Assembly: GCA_023336205.1 (NCBI GenBank)
Contig: JALQCR010000017.1
Location: 62,001 to 126,000 of the forward strand
Direction: 5' to 3'
DNA length: 64,000 bases
Source: Pseudanabaena sp. Salubria-1
Lineage (GTDB): Bacteria > Cyanobacteriota > Cyanobacteriia > Pseudanabaenales > Pseudanabaenaceae
In this document: one piece after another, positions 16,431 through 26,684 of the stretch
Numbering within the stretch: the stretch's first letter is position 1
Layout: each line of letters opens with the position of its first letter
Position numbers and translations under genes: made by a program
The notes under the pieces: generated by a model
Told to the model about the DNA's origin: nothing
What the model saw: only the letters and a program-made list of their open reading frames with translations
Database searches by the model: none

Positions 16431-16955
16431 TTATTTCTTGGGAGCCATTAACATAGTGATGTTTCTACCTTCGCGCTTAGGATATTGCTGGATCTCAGCG
16501 ACAGACTCTAGATCACTAGCCATGCGATTCAACAAAACCTCAGCAAGATCAACGTGCTGAATCTCGCGACCGCGAAACATAACTGTTGCTTTGACCTTAT
16601 CACCTTCTTTCAAAAAGCGTTCTGCATGATTGATTCGCACTTTATAGTCATGTTCTTCAATCTTATAGCGCATCTTCACTTCTTTGACATCAGAGGTATG
16701 TTGCTTTTTGCGAGCTTCGCGTGCTTTCTTCTCTTGCTCAAACTTGAATTTGCCATAGTCCATGATTCGACAAACAGGAGGATCAGCTTTATCGCTGACT
16801 AGCACAAGGTCTAGCTCTTTTTCTTCAGCCATTTTCAAGGCTTCTTTGGGGGTCAGGATGCCGAGTTGCTCCCCCTCCATATCAATGACTCGAATTTTTG
16901 GATATCTGATGCGTTCGTTGATTTGGGGAAGGTCTTTAATTGGCTTTTTAGTCAT
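16431..16955 (-). CDS. infC: translation initiation factor IF-3
   Basis: IF-3 binds the 30S subunit and checks start-codon pairing. The 174-aa sequence has the N-terminal domain (INERIRYPKIRVIDMEGEQLG), the lysine-rich linker (KFEQEKKAREARKKQ) and the C-terminal domain (KEVKMRYKIEEHDYKVRINHAERFL). Length is normal. The start is ATG rather than the rare ATT used in enteric bacteria, so that form of autoregulation is not indicated. It ends at a strong terminator and is not visibly linked to rpmI or rplT here. Confidence 0.96.
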   Translation of the reverse strand: MTKKPIKDLPQINERIRYPKIRVIDMEGEQLGILTPKEALKMAEEKELDLVLVSDKADPPVCRIMDYGKFKFEQEKKAREARKKQHTSDVKEVKMRYKIEEHDYKVRINHAERFLKEGDKVKATVMFRGREIQHVDLAEVLLNRMASDLESVAEIQQYPKREGRNITMLMAPKK

Positions 16956-17134
16956 GAAATCTCTGTTGTCTAGACTCTTGGGGGTATTGGTTTAAATTAC
17001 TAATGGTTGACAAATATATGCCGATCTGAAGCTTAATATTCAAATTAAGAGTTTGAAATATTTAGGCTTAGCAATTTTTTTGCTTGACATAAACGTTTAA
17101 GTATAGTACGAACTACCACTTCATGTGTCAAGTA

Positions 17135-18265
17135 TTATGCCATTATTTTTCGTAAATTTTGGTTAACTAGATCTGAGGTTACCCGATCGCTAAGCGTTAC
17201 TGATCCGATTGCCGTTGGCAAAATGAAGCGCACTTGACCAGCTTCAACTTTTTTATCGGTGGATAGTGACTCAATAATCGCATTTAAATCAATATCCACA
17301 GGTAAAGCCTGTGGTAATCGAGTTTTGGTGATGATTGCAACCTGTTGAGCTTGATCGGCTTCAGTCCATAGCCCCAGATCGACAGCGATCGCACCCGCAA
17401 TGACCATGCCTAACCCAACGGCTTCACCATGATTGTAAAGGCGATAATTGGTAACTGATTCGATCGCGTGACCGACTGTATGACCATAGTTGAGAATGGC
17501 ACGAAGATTTCCTTCTTTCTCATCCTTGGATACGACTTCAGCTTTGGCTTTGGCACAACGATACAAAATTGTTTGTAGCAATTCCAATGAAACATAGCGT
17601 AGCTGATCAAGGCGATCGCATTGGGCTAATAAATCAAATAATTCCCGATCCCAAATTACGCCGTACTTAATTACCTCAGCCATCGCTGAGCGAAATTCAC
17701 GGGCTGGCAAAGTCTTTAATACTTCAGGATCAACCCAAACGAGGCGTGGCTGATAGAAAGCCCCAATTAGGTTTTTGCCCTGTGGATGGTTGATTCCCGT
17801 CTTTCCACCGATCGCGGAATCTACCATCGCTAGTAGTGTAGTCGGTACTTGGACGAGATCGATTCCTCGTAGCCAAGTCGCCGCCGCATAGCCTGACATA
17901 TCGCCAATTACCCCACCACCAAGAGCGACAATCATCGATGAGCGTTCTAAACGATGGGCAAGAGCCGCATCATAAATCTTTTGAAGTGAATTAGCAGTTT
18001 TAAAGCGCTCACCTGCGGGCAGAATCAAGTGCGCCACATCAAACCCTGAGTTAGACAGAGATCTCTGGACAATCTCGCCATAATGTTTATAAATGACTGG
18101 ATTAGAGACAATCAGGACTTTTTTACTTTTTTTGCCTAAACCAATTTCTACTAACTTTTCGCCTAAGTTTTTGAGGCTATGCGATGCGATCGCAATGTCA
18201 TAACTGCGATTAGGCTGCTGATCGCCATTAAGTGCAACGGTAACTGTTGCGGAATTTTCGGACAT
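17135..18265 (-). CDS. aroB: 3-dehydroquinate synthase
   Basis: AroB converts DAHP to 3-dehydroquinate, the second step of the shikimate pathway, using NAD+ and a divalent metal. The 376-aa protein shows LPAGERFKT, the NAD-binding ALGGGVIGDMSGYAAATWLRG, PTTLLAMVDSAIGGKTGIN, and the metal-binding HTVGHAIE and HGEAVGLGM motifs. Length is normal. It lies downstream of holA on the same strand, with a palindrome at 18323 between them. Confidence 0.96.
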   Translation of the reverse strand: MSENSATVTVALNGDQQPNRSYDIAIASHSLKNLGEKLVEIGLGKKSKKVLIVSNPVIYKHYGEIVQRSLSNSGFDVAHLILPAGERFKTANSLQKIYDAALAHRLERSSMIVALGGGVIGDMSGYAAATWLRGIDLVQVPTTLLAMVDSAIGGKTGINHPQGKNLIGAFYQPRLVWVDPEVLKTLPAREFRSAMAEVIKYGVIWDRELFDLLAQCDRLDQLRYVSLELLQTILYRCAKAKAEVVSKDEKEGNLRAILNYGHTVGHAIESVTNYRLYNHGEAVGLGMVIAGAIAVDLGLWTEADQAQQVAIITKTRLPQALPVDIDLNAIIESLSTDKKVEAGQVRFILPTAIGSVTLSDRVTSDLVNQNLRKIMA

Positions 18266-18322
18266 ATTTCTAAGTAAATGATCTAATTCTCATGGTAGCA
18301 GCGATCATGTTTTCAAATCTCG

Positions 18323-18364
18323 CAAATAAGAAAAAGCGGCGCTTCGCGCTGCTTTTTCTTATTT
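18323..18364. repeat. palindrome between holA and aroB
   Basis: Arms AAATAAGAAAAAGCGGCGC and GCGCTGCTTTTTCTTATTT (one mismatch) around TTC. It overlaps the holA stop codon on the minus strand and precedes aroB, so it may act as a terminator or attenuator between the two genes. Confidence 0.8.
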
Positions 18365-19342
18365 GGTCATTGCTTGGCACAGCTTAATAATTGCAGTTTG
18401 CAATGTCGCAGTTTCATCTTTGCCATGTTTCAGATCGGCTTCTAGCCTCAACAAAATACTCAGCGATCGCATTAGCTTTTGACTATTTAGCCCCTGCACT
18501 TCTTGCTTCAAGAAATAAACGCGCTTAGGATTACCAATTTCCGCAGCATCAGCGATCACCTTATCATCTCGCTCTCCAGATTCTTGCATCAGTTTAATCC
18601 AGAGCCATGTGCGAAACTGTCCCACCAAAGTTGCACAAATCCGTAAACCCACTTCGTTGTTTCGCAGTAATTCCGCAATTAAAGAGAGAGCTTGACTAGT
18701 ATTTGCAGAGCGAATTGCACTTGCTAATTGCAAACTATTGTGAGCTGAGACTTGCACAAGTGGTGCTATTTCTCTAGCAGTAAGTGGATTCGTTTTCCCA
18801 TAATGTGACAGTTGTAACTTTTGCAATTCCATTGTCAGTCGGCGAGTATCATTGCCAATCGCATCAACTAGGAGATCTATGCCATCTGATGCTATTTTTA
18901 AGTCAATTTCTGCGGCGGTCTGTTTTACTAATTGGACGATCGCATCAGTTTTCCAAGGAGGTATTAGCGAAAATTCTAAAATCTGGGAATACTTCTGCAA
19001 CAACTTGGTAGATTTGGCTCTCCCGTCAGGCTTATTGGATGTTGTAAACAAGATGTAGGAGTCTACAGGTAAATGCTTAAAAGTTCTTTCTAGCTCTGAT
19101 AGTAGCGAGTCAGAACAACGTTGGGCGATCGCAGTATCAGCTAACCAAGTTAAGCGACTACCCATGCCAAAGGGCGAAGTTACGGCTTGGTTTAGCCCAT
19201 CCATCATCTCAAGATCCCCTGTAGCAATGATTTTGACATAATTAAAGTCAAGCCACATCGGATCGACATGAGTGTCTATCAATTTTTTTACTGCTTGAGA
19301 AATTTGATAGTCGTCATCGCCCCAATAAAAGTAGACAGGCAT
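18359..19342 (-). CDS. holA: DNA polymerase III subunit delta
   Basis: HolA is the clamp-loader subunit that opens the beta clamp. The 327-aa protein begins with VYFYWGDDDYQISQAVKKL (the YGxDxxL-like start of the family) and has the DSYILFTTSNKPDGRAKSTKLL segment, then RRLTMELQKLQL and a C-terminal helical collar domain with AIRSANTSQALSLIAELL. Length is normal. It is expressed toward aroB; the sugar transferase gene starts divergently 41 bases upstream. Confidence 0.9.
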   Translation of the reverse strand: MPVYFYWGDDDYQISQAVKKLIDTHVDPMWLDFNYVKIIATGDLEMMDGLNQAVTSPFGMGSRLTWLADTAIAQRCSDSLLSELERTFKHLPVDSYILFTTSNKPDGRAKSTKLLQKYSQILEFSLIPPWKTDAIVQLVKQTAAEIDLKIASDGIDLLVDAIGNDTRRLTMELQKLQLSHYGKTNPLTAREIAPLVQVSAHNSLQLASAIRSANTSQALSLIAELLRNNEVGLRICATLVGQFRTWLWIKLMQESGERDDKVIADAAEIGNPKRVYFLKQEVQGLNSQKLMRSLSILLRLEADLKHGKDETATLQTAIIKLCQAMTK

Positions 19343-19383
19343 TGTATGATTAGTTCAACTATGTGGTGTGGTGTAGAGATTTG

Positions 19384-20076
19384 ATGATTACTAGAAGCAA
19401 AGCAAATAGTCAAGTTAGCCTCCGTCCAAAGAAATCGGTTACAGATCGTACAGATCATTATGCAACTTGGGGAAAAAGAGTCTTTGATATCGCATTTGCA
19501 TCAATTGTTTTAACTGTGTTTTCGCCAGTTTATTTAGCAATTACGTTGCTTGTTTTCATTAGCTCTCCTGGCTCAGTTCTATATATTCATCCTAGAGTTG
19601 GTTTAAATGGTTCTAAATTTAATTGCATTAAGTTTAGAACGATGATTAATGGTGCAGATCAAGCTCTTGAAGATTATTTAAATGCCTGTCCGATTAGCCG
19701 AGCTGAATATGAAGCATCTTTTAAACTTAAACATGATCCTCGGATTACTAAAATTGGTAAGTTCTTGAGGACAACCAGTTTAGATGAGCTACCCCAATTT
19801 TGGAATGTACTCATGGGCGATATGAGTGTGGTTGGTCCGAGACCATTAGTAAAAGCTGAACTTAGTAAGTATGGCTCGGCTATTGATCGAGTACTCAGCG
19901 TTCGTCCAGGTATTGCAGGGCTGTGGCAAGTTTCGGGTCGTAACGATATTCCCTATGCAAAGCGAGTCCAGATGGATGCCAGTTATGTCAAGCGCATGAG
20001 CTTTTGGCTCGATCTACATTTAATCTTTAAAACCATTTTAGTTGTGATTTTTCCTAAAGGAAATGGCGCATACTAA
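19384..20076 (+). CDS. bacterial sugar transferase (polyprenyl-phosphate sugar-1-phosphate transferase)
   Basis: A 230-aa enzyme that transfers a sugar-1-phosphate from a nucleotide sugar to undecaprenyl phosphate, starting exopolysaccharide or O-antigen units. One N-terminal membrane helix (FDIAFASIVLTVFSPVYLAI) is followed by the conserved catalytic domain: FRTMINGAD, RITKIGKFLRTTSLDELPQ, MGDMSVVGPRP and RPGIAGLWQVSGR. It lacks the four extra N-terminal helices of WbaP/CpsE forms. ATG at 19384 is preferred over a GTG seven codons upstream. No glycan cluster is adjacent. Confidence 0.9.
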   Translation: MITRSKANSQVSLRPKKSVTDRTDHYATWGKRVFDIAFASIVLTVFSPVYLAITLLVFISSPGSVLYIHPRVGLNGSKFNCIKFRTMINGADQALEDYLNACPISRAEYEASFKLKHDPRITKIGKFLRTTSLDELPQFWNVLMGDMSVVGPRPLVKAELSKYGSAIDRVLSVRPGIAGLWQVSGRNDIPYAKRVQMDASYVKRMSFWLDLHLIFKTILVVIFPKGNGAY

Positions 20077-20109
20077 AAAGAAAGGGTTGCTAAGCAACCC
20101 TTTCTTTTT
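20075..20109. terminator. hairpin after sugar transferase gene
   Basis: Perfect 16-bp arms AAAAAGAAAGGGTTGC/GCAACCCTTTCTTTTT around TAA, starting at the gene's stop codon and followed by TTGGGC. It sits before the convergent RTX remnant. Confidence 0.85.
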
Positions 20110-20121
20110 GGGCTTAAAAAC

Positions 20122-20548
20122 TTAAACATAATTAAATTGGTTAGAATTGTCTAGATTTAGTAATGTTGGTGCAACATTTTGGACAACCGCAATTAATTCG
20201 TTGTATTGGTTTTGCATTATACCCGTGGAAAGCTTTGCATAGATACCGATGCCAGAAATACCATTGTTGTTATAGTTCATCAAACTATAGTTACCGCTTG
20301 CACCTTTGAGTTCAATTTTATCTCCTGAGTTAAAGTCCATAACTTTGGCAAATCCTTCAACAGAAACTGATAGACGCATATAGATAATCATCACCAGTAC
20401 CACCATCCAGTACATCGTGACCACCTTCACCAAAGACATAGTCATTACCTGCGCCACCATATAGTAAGTCTTTGGCAGAGCCAAGAACAGATTCATCTTC
20501 ATTGCCACCGTAGATAACGTGAGTCCGAGATAAGCTACGAAATTTTAA
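20122..20548 (-). pseudogene. frameshifted remnant of an RTX (hemolysin-type Ca-binding) repeat protein
   Basis: Read on the minus strand, about 20548 to 20370 encodes glycine-aspartate repeats of the hemolysin-type calcium-binding family (LLYGGAGNDYVFGEGGHDV, LDGGTGDDYLY). That frame then ends at a stop, while the family's C-terminal cap (FAKVMDFNSGDKIELKGAS ... NELIAVVQNV) continues in another frame to 20122. The 128-codon open frame found here is therefore only half real: its first ~50 residues are out of frame. The upstream end has no start and begins abruptly, so this is the 3' end of a lost secreted protein. Confidence 0.8.
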
Positions 20549-20561
20549 AAAGCCAAAACAG

Positions 20562-20588
20562 TAAAAGCCTCGCTTCGCGAGGCTTTTA
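20562..20588. repeat. short perfect hairpin TAAAAGCCTCGC
   Basis: Perfect 12-bp arms around TTC. It is nearly the same stem as the infC terminator at 16402, and lies between the RTX remnant and the next minus-strand gene's stop, so it probably terminates the latter. Confidence 0.75.
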
Positions 20589-20664
20589 TTAGAGAGGATT
20601 AGCGTCGCTAAACCTCTCTAGGAGATAGTGTGAAATTAAAGCGAACTGATGTTATTTAATTAAA

Positions 20665-21609
20665 CTAGCTTCTACGACTGCGAGTTGTTGGTCGTGAAGA
20701 TAAATCAAACTCTAAAGCAGCAGCCATTCCCCAGAGAATAAATGCAAGAATCCAGAAAAATTCAGCAGGCTCACCACTTTGATATTGCTTGCCTTCACAA
20801 ACTTTGCTGATACCAGTATTGATGCTGTAGTTAAACCATAAGTCACCAAAAAACATGGCAATACCAGCACTGCCAAGTAATCGCCAAGATTGAGCTGCCT
20901 TACCACCCCAAAAAGCTAGTAATAGAATGGTCGCGACAATTAGTAACCAAATATCACCAAGGGCATAAATAATATTCAAGATTTTCCCAGTATCTAGAGA
21001 AACCCCTCCACTTATTACGCCAAAAGTAACATAAGCCGCCACGACAACCCCAATAAATCCAACAGCACCCACGATTGCCCATTGCTTAGGATATAGATTT
21101 AGTCGTCGCCCAATCACAGACATTGCCATTCCCCATGACAAAAATACGTAGGTTGACGTGAAGAAAATATCGGCGATCGATGGAAAGGTTTGAACTAGAT
21201 CCTTAGCGCCTTTGGCTCCACCCGCAATCAATCCACTTTGATATTGAAAATCTAGATAACCAAAAATTAAATTGCCAATACCCCAAGATAAGATACCAAT
21301 GCCCAAACCGAGCCAAACATTGCGACCGCTAATGATTTTGGAGCTACGCCAGTTACGTAGACACAATAGCCCTGAACAGGCGATCGCTACAGTTTGAAAA
21401 ATGTACGTTCCGTATCGATACCAATTTGGTCTTACGAATAGATCTTTTACTGGCTTGGCGCATTCTTCGGGCTTGATGACATGTGGACCATCGGTTGGGA
21501 CATTAAAAAACAGGTAGAACATTAGAGCTAGGGCTGCCCATCCGATCGCTGCCCAAATAATAGATTGCGTGGAAATCCCTGACGGCGAGGGAGATTTAGC
21601 TCTACTCAT
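20665..21609 (-). CDS. conserved multi-pass membrane protein of unknown function
   Basis: A 314-aa protein with about eight hydrophobic helices. It begins with a soluble Ser/Pro-rich tail, then IIWAAIGWAALALMFYLFF. A loop with CAKPVKDLFVRPNWYRYG precedes the second helix; ADIFFTSTYVFLSWGMAMS and AIYALGDIWLLIVATILLLA look like conserved helices. I do not recognise the family. The last residues (SSRPTTRSRRS) are basic and likely cytoplasmic. It is transcribed alone; the gene upstream (21726) is on the same strand 117 bases away. Confidence 0.7.
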   Translation of the reverse strand: MSRAKSPSPSGISTQSIIWAAIGWAALALMFYLFFNVPTDGPHVIKPEECAKPVKDLFVRPNWYRYGTYIFQTVAIACSGLLCLRNWRSSKIISGRNVWLGLGIGILSWGIGNLIFGYLDFQYQSGLIAGGAKGAKDLVQTFPSIADIFFTSTYVFLSWGMAMSVIGRRLNLYPKQWAIVGAVGFIGVVVAAYVTFGVISGGVSLDTGKILNIIYALGDIWLLIVATILLLAFWGGKAAQSWRLLGSAGIAMFFGDLWFNYSINTGISKVCEGKQYQSGEPAEFFWILAFILWGMAAALEFDLSSRPTTRSRRS

Positions 21610-21725
21610 GAATCTTGCACCTTAGCTACAACCATAAGAAATCAAAGTATTAAAAAACAGAAAATAACAGGTATTGTGCTACGAGTCATAACTTTAGAAG
21701 AAAACATCGAAAGAATCTAGTTAGA

Positions 21726-22382
21726 TTACTTCCAGAGTTTACCTTTAGGAGTTTTTGTCAGCCAAGCAGTTACGGATGCTGATTCAGGTAATTCATTTAA
21801 GGCTGCGATCGCACTATCGACAAAACTATTATTTCCAAAATAGGAGGAGGCTAGTCGATGTATTTCACCTAAAAGAAGCTGCAATTTGCTTTCATCCCAG
21901 TTGGGGATTTGCACACTATTAAGTGGATTGATTGACAAAACTTCTTCCAGAGCCGAAATTGTTTCGCTTTGAGCAAATTTTCCTTGTTGCATAAACTTCA
22001 GTAAATCTTGCTTAAAAGAACCTGCTTGCCTAACACCAAGGAAATCTTCAACATCAATATACACAGCTTGTAATATCAGTAAACAGCCCTGAACAAGATG
22101 TGTACCTGCGGAGGAACTCTGATTAGGTGCTATATGGAGTTGGTCAAGTTTGACTCGACCCCACACGCTAAAACGCTGAGGCTCTTCTAATAATACGCAA
22201 GCTTTGCCTTTGTTATCAGTTAAGTCACGCCAAAGCGCTAAAGCCTCATCTCGATTATCGCCAAACATGTTGAGCAACCGAAATGTTTGCCCCTGATATT
22301 GCAAAATCGGTATTTGTTGATCTTTGTTTTGTGGGTTTTGGACGTTGACGATCTCAACGTCTTGGCGCTTCAGGATGAACAT
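21726..22382 (-). CDS. conserved cyanobacterial protein (Npun_F0813-like)
   Basis: A 218-aa soluble protein. The N-terminus MFILKRQDVEIVNVQNPQ and the RLLNMFGDNRDEALALWRDL segment recall a conserved cyanobacterial family labelled Npun_F0813, whose function is not known; the family assignment is from memory and moderate. The first half is beta-rich (YQGQTFRLL, RFSVWGRVKLDQL), the second half helical. No signal peptide or catalytic motif is visible. Confidence 0.6.
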   Translation of the reverse strand: MFILKRQDVEIVNVQNPQNKDQQIPILQYQGQTFRLLNMFGDNRDEALALWRDLTDNKGKACVLLEEPQRFSVWGRVKLDQLHIAPNQSSSAGTHLVQGCLLILQAVYIDVEDFLGVRQAGSFKQDLLKFMQQGKFAQSETISALEEVLSINPLNSVQIPNWDESKLQLLLGEIHRLASSYFGNNSFVDSAIAALNELPESASVTAWLTKTPKGKLWK

Positions 22383-22715
22383 GTATCTACTGTTGACTTA
22401 ACTGATGTTACCAGTAGCAACAAATCGTGGCTACCTAATGCCAAGGTTAATGATAATCCCAAAATCACATTAAAGTCTTGAAAATTTAAAATAAAACATT
22501 AATAAACTAGAGGGTGCACTTTGTGCATTCTTTATACCCTCTAAAACGAAACCGACAAAGATGGTGCTTAGCACCATCTTTGTCGTTAGAAATTATCTTT
22601 AAATACCAATTCACAAAAGTGTCGCCCCACTTTTGTGAATTAAAAAACAAACCCTGCACAGAATAAATTCCCAAACCCGTAAGGTTTCGGTGTGTAATTA
22701 ATTAAGCGTATCTAC
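22383..22715. other. intergenic interval with two hairpins
   Basis: No gene is seen. It holds a perfect hairpin CGACAAAGATGGTGC-tta-GCACCATCTTTGTCG at 22553-22585 and another, AATTCACAAAAGTG/CACTTTTGTGAATT, at 22608-22641. Both lie upstream of the 218-aa gene and downstream of the interrupted membrane-protein gene. Confidence 0.7.
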
Positions 22716-22998
22716 TTATAACAAGAGAGCTTTGGGTATAGGGAGGATTATTAGTAAAGCGATCGCAATTAATATCATGCCGGCTCTTCTGGGTTTGAGG
22801 GGATTAATGTATAATGAAGCACAAAGATAAGTGGTGACAGGTATGGACTTGTATCTAGATAGGTTGCTAAATTTACCCAACACAACCGTTGAAAGTTTTA
22901 CGGAAGAAGAAAATAAAATCACCCTAAAGTTGAGATTTTTACAGGATGAAATTACTTGTCCGCATTGTAATACGCATGGTGGAAAATTAAAACAAAAT

Positions 22999-24244
22999 GG
23001 GTCTTCTGGGTTTAAGGGGATAAGTAAATCTAATGAGAAAGACAAGCTAATAATCTAGAACGAAAATTTAAAAAATTTAAAAAACCATAAGCCTGTCGTT
23101 TAATTAATTTAATACGATTATTAAGTCCCTCCATCACACCACTAGATGTACGATTTAAAAAGTAGTTACAAATATTATCAAGATGATTACGAATGGTTTC
23201 CAAAACTGCGCCATAAACAGCTTTAGCTTTTTGAAGCCATTCTTTTAATTGTTTCTGACCCTCTTCAGGAGTTTTACAAGTCTCAAAAATACTTCTAAAG
23301 TCTTCTTTGAGATTATAAGCTAGTCGCAAGCGTTTAGAACATTTCAAGACATTTTCTAACTTCACTTTTTCTTCTTCTGTTAAGTCTACCTTGTTCTTTA
23401 GTAGAATAAATCGACTACCTTTAATCTTGATTTTAGCTTTTTGACGCAGTTGATTTAACTCTTTGATTAGTGGCTGCATAACATGAAATCTGTCGATGAC
23501 AATTTTCGCATTTGGAAATACTTCTTTGACAACTTTGGGAAAGCCTCCCCACATATCAATGCTAACCTCCTCTACTTTTTCCCTTATCTCAATCGGTTGC
23601 TGCTTCAGGACTTCAATGATGTCATCTTGTTTATGACTATCAATTACTTCTAGTAATGCTCCTGCGTCAATACTTGATACGACTGTCACAAAGTCTTTAT
23701 GTCCTTTGCGTTTACTCACTTCATCAATACTCACTCGTTTTACTTCTTTCCAATCATCTTTTTTTTTAGAGAAAATTGGTGATTGAAAATCCCTTGTATT
23801 TGATCCCAACTCAAATATTCATCTCGACTTACTTGCTCCACACTCGCACTTTGTACTCGTTGATAAACATACTCCTCATACCTTTGTGTGTATCGTCTTT
23901 CCCAGTCTACAAAGGGTAACTTTTCCGTAAAATGTCTTTGACAATGTTGACAATAAAATTGGCGGCGCGGCGTATTTAAATAAACTATTTTCCCAAATAC
24001 TGACAAATCTCGAATCAATATCGGTCGATTTTGTTTTAATTTTCCACCATGCGTATTACAATGCGGACAAGTAATTTCATCCTGTAAAAATCTCAACTTT
24101 AGGGTGATTTTATTTTCTTCTTCCGTAAAACTTTCAACGGTTGTGTTGGGTAAATTTAGCAACCTATCTAGATACAAGTCCATACCTGTCACCACTTATC
24201 TTTGTGCTTCATTATACATTAATCCCCTCAAACCCAGAAGAGCC
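22999..24244 (-). mobile_element. ISL3-family element (inner copy), inverted within the outer copy
   Basis: A 1246-bp copy in opposite orientation, inserted in the transposase gene of its own twin. Its 8-bp target duplication AACAAAAT is at 22991-22998 and 24245-24252. By eye it is identical to the copy at 34342 in encoded protein, implying recent movement. Confidence 0.95.
23030..24195 (-). CDS. ISL3-family transposase in two frames (-1 slippage at A9)
   Basis: Frame one (24195-23740, 151 aa) encodes the zinc-finger/HTH part: CPHCNTHGG and CQHCQRHF cysteine pairs. Frame two (23809-23030) encodes the DDE catalytic part: SIDEVSKRKGHKDFVTVV, SIDMWGGFPKVVKEVFPNA and VIDRFHVMQP, ending with TSSGVMEGLNNRIKLIKRQ, which holds the catalytic Glu. 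The frames join at a run of nine A followed by G. Reading back one base there gives a ~388-aa protein of normal ISL3 size. Start is GTG 24195 or the ATG four codons later. Confidence 0.88.
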
Positions 24245-26684
24245 AACAAAATCGACCGATATTGATTCGAGATTTGTCAGTATTTGGGAAAATAGTTTAT
24301 TTAAATACGCCGCGCCGCCAATTTTATTGTCAACATTGTCAAAGACATTTTACGGAAAAGTTACCCTTTGTAGACTGGGAAAGACGATACACACAAAGGT
24401 ATGAGGAGTATGTTTATCAACGAGTACAAAGTGCGAGTGTGGAGCAAGTAAGTCGAGATGAATATTTGAGTTGGGATCAAATACAAGGGATTTTCAATCA
24501 CCAATTTTCTCTAAAAAAAAAGATGATTGGAAAGAAGTAAAACGAGTGAGTATTGATGAAGTGAGTAAACGCAAAGGACATAAAGACTTTGTGACAGTCG
24601 TATCAAGTATTGACGCAGGAGCATTACTAGAAGTAATTGATAGTCATAAACAAGATGACATCATTGAAGTCCTGAAGCAGCAACCGATTGAGATAAGGGA
24701 AAAAGTAGAGGAGGTTAGCATTGATATGTGGGGAGGCTTTCCCAAAGTTGTCAAAGAAGTATTTCCAAATGCGAAAATTGTCATCGACAGATTTCATGTT
24801 ATGCAGCCACTAATCAAAGAGTTAAATCAACTGCGTCAAAAAGCTAAAATCAAGATTAAAGGTAGTCGATTTATTCTACTAAAGAACAAGGTAGACTTAA
24901 CAGAAGAAGAAAAAGTGAAGTTAGAAAATGTCTTGAAATGTTCTAAACGCTTGCGACTAGCTTATAATCTCAAAGAAGACTTTAGAAGTATTTTTGAGAC
25001 TTGTAAAACTCCTGAAGAGGGTCAGAAACAATTAAAAGAATGGCTTCAAAAAGCTAAAGCTGTTTATGGCGCAGTTTTGGAAACCATTCGTAATCATCTT
25101 GATAATATTTGTAACTACTTTTTAAATCGTACATCTAGTGGTGTGATGGAGGGACTTAATAATCGTATTAAATTAATTAAACGACAGGCTTATGGTTTTT
25201 TAAATTTTTTAAATTTTCGTTCTAGATTATTAGCTTGTCTTTCTCATTAGATTTACTTATCCCCTTAAACCCAGAAGACCCATCATGCCAATTAGATCGC
25301 GAGTTTTTCCAATTTCCGTGTGTTCGTTCAAAATAAGAGGGCGCGGGGTGGGTAATACAAAGAATAAGAGACAGTAAATCTGTAGCCAAGGTTGTGCAAG
25401 CAAAGAGATTGCCAATAATACTAGTCTTGCTATCCGCGCAATTTGGATGGCTTGCCTATATCCGAACATCGCGATGATAAGATTGCCTCCGTCCAGTAAA
25501 TCAAACGGCATTAGTTGTAAAGCACTAAGAGCTAATCCAGCCCAGCCAGCTACGGTAAGCGGAGAAAAGGTGGCGATTGCGTCTGGAGTAAGTGCTGTTT
25601 GTCCGATGGAAAAAATTGTTTGCAGTAACGTTACAAAAATCGAGCTTTTGCTATTGTCTGTATCTAGATTTGTGATTAACAAGGATGGCTCGATCGCGGA
25701 ATCTGCGATCGACATAGTTGCAGGAACTAGAATCCAGTTGCCCAAAAACAATAAAACTATGGAGATTCCTAATCCCACAATGGTTGGAATTACGGCTAGA
25801 TCAAAGAGGATGCGGCGCTGATTTGTGGGGTTTTGTCCTGTAGGGAAATTAGGATTTACACTGCCTAATAAGCCAAAACTACCTAAGCATGGTAGTAAAA
25901 GTGGTGGTAGCAGTCGCAATCTATATTGTTTGGCGATGTAATATTGCGTGATCGACCTTGCGATAAAAATGCTAGTTATACCTAATAGGTAAGGAATGCC
26001 TTGCTGTAAGTTGCTTATGCTTAAAGATTCAATTCGCTGATTTGAACCTACAACTAATACGGTGAAGGCTGTAAATACGATACTAATAGTGCTTGCTATC
26101 CAACCTTGGCGATCGCTTAAAGATAGTTGAGAGTTAGATAAATTATTAGGTGTTAAATAAAAACAGTAGTTTGTAGTGTTTTCCTGACTATTTTGATCTC
26201 GACCAAAGCTTGTCCCTAAATTTTCTAATGGAATTTCTTGTAAATAGCAGACAAAACGATTGCCAAATGCATTTTGAATATTTTGGTTAATAGATTCGTA
26301 AGCATATTTAGGATTTTGCGATCGCAGATTGCCTCGGCAGTATATTTCCTGAGGGCGGTATTCTAAGCCTGTCAGATGATAAACATTTGAGGAGAAGCAA
26401 TCTTTGAGTATTTTTTCTTCCTTGAGATCAAGATTGATGACTTCTAAATTTGAGTTGAGAGATGTGGAAAAATTGCTATACATCCATATACACAGCAAAA
26501 ATACAAGAGCCACAAAATTTAAGGGTAAGGCTAAGGAATTAAATGTTGCCCATGTGATCGCTAAACTTGGTAAGACAACTGCCAGAATCCACAAAATAAA
26601 TATTTGGAGCTGATTATTGGTGTGCTGCTGCGATCTTTGATGATAGATCGCTAAGCATCCCACTACCACAAAAACAAATATTTC

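Larger units (their letters stand above)
22782..25281 (+). mobile_element. ISL3-family element (outer copy), carrying a second copy inside
   Basis: Ends are GGCTCTTCTGGGTTTGAGG and, on the other strand, GGGTCTTCTGGGTTTAAGG, the ISL3-type terminal repeats. An 8-bp target duplication ATCATGCC lies at 22774-22781 and 25282-25289. Without the nested copy and its duplication the element is 1246 bp, the same as the copy at 34342. Its transposase is split after about 56 codons (22831-22998) and resumes at 24253. Confidence 0.95.

Noticed and set aside
20370..20508. N-terminal half of the 128-codon minus-strand frame (Met/Val-rich)
   Set aside because: It is an out-of-frame reading of RTX repeats; the true frame gives GGxGxD motifs.
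22831..23058. 75-codon frame at the left of the nested ISL3 pair as a separate small gene
   Set aside because: It is the first part of the outer transposase reading into the inner copy.
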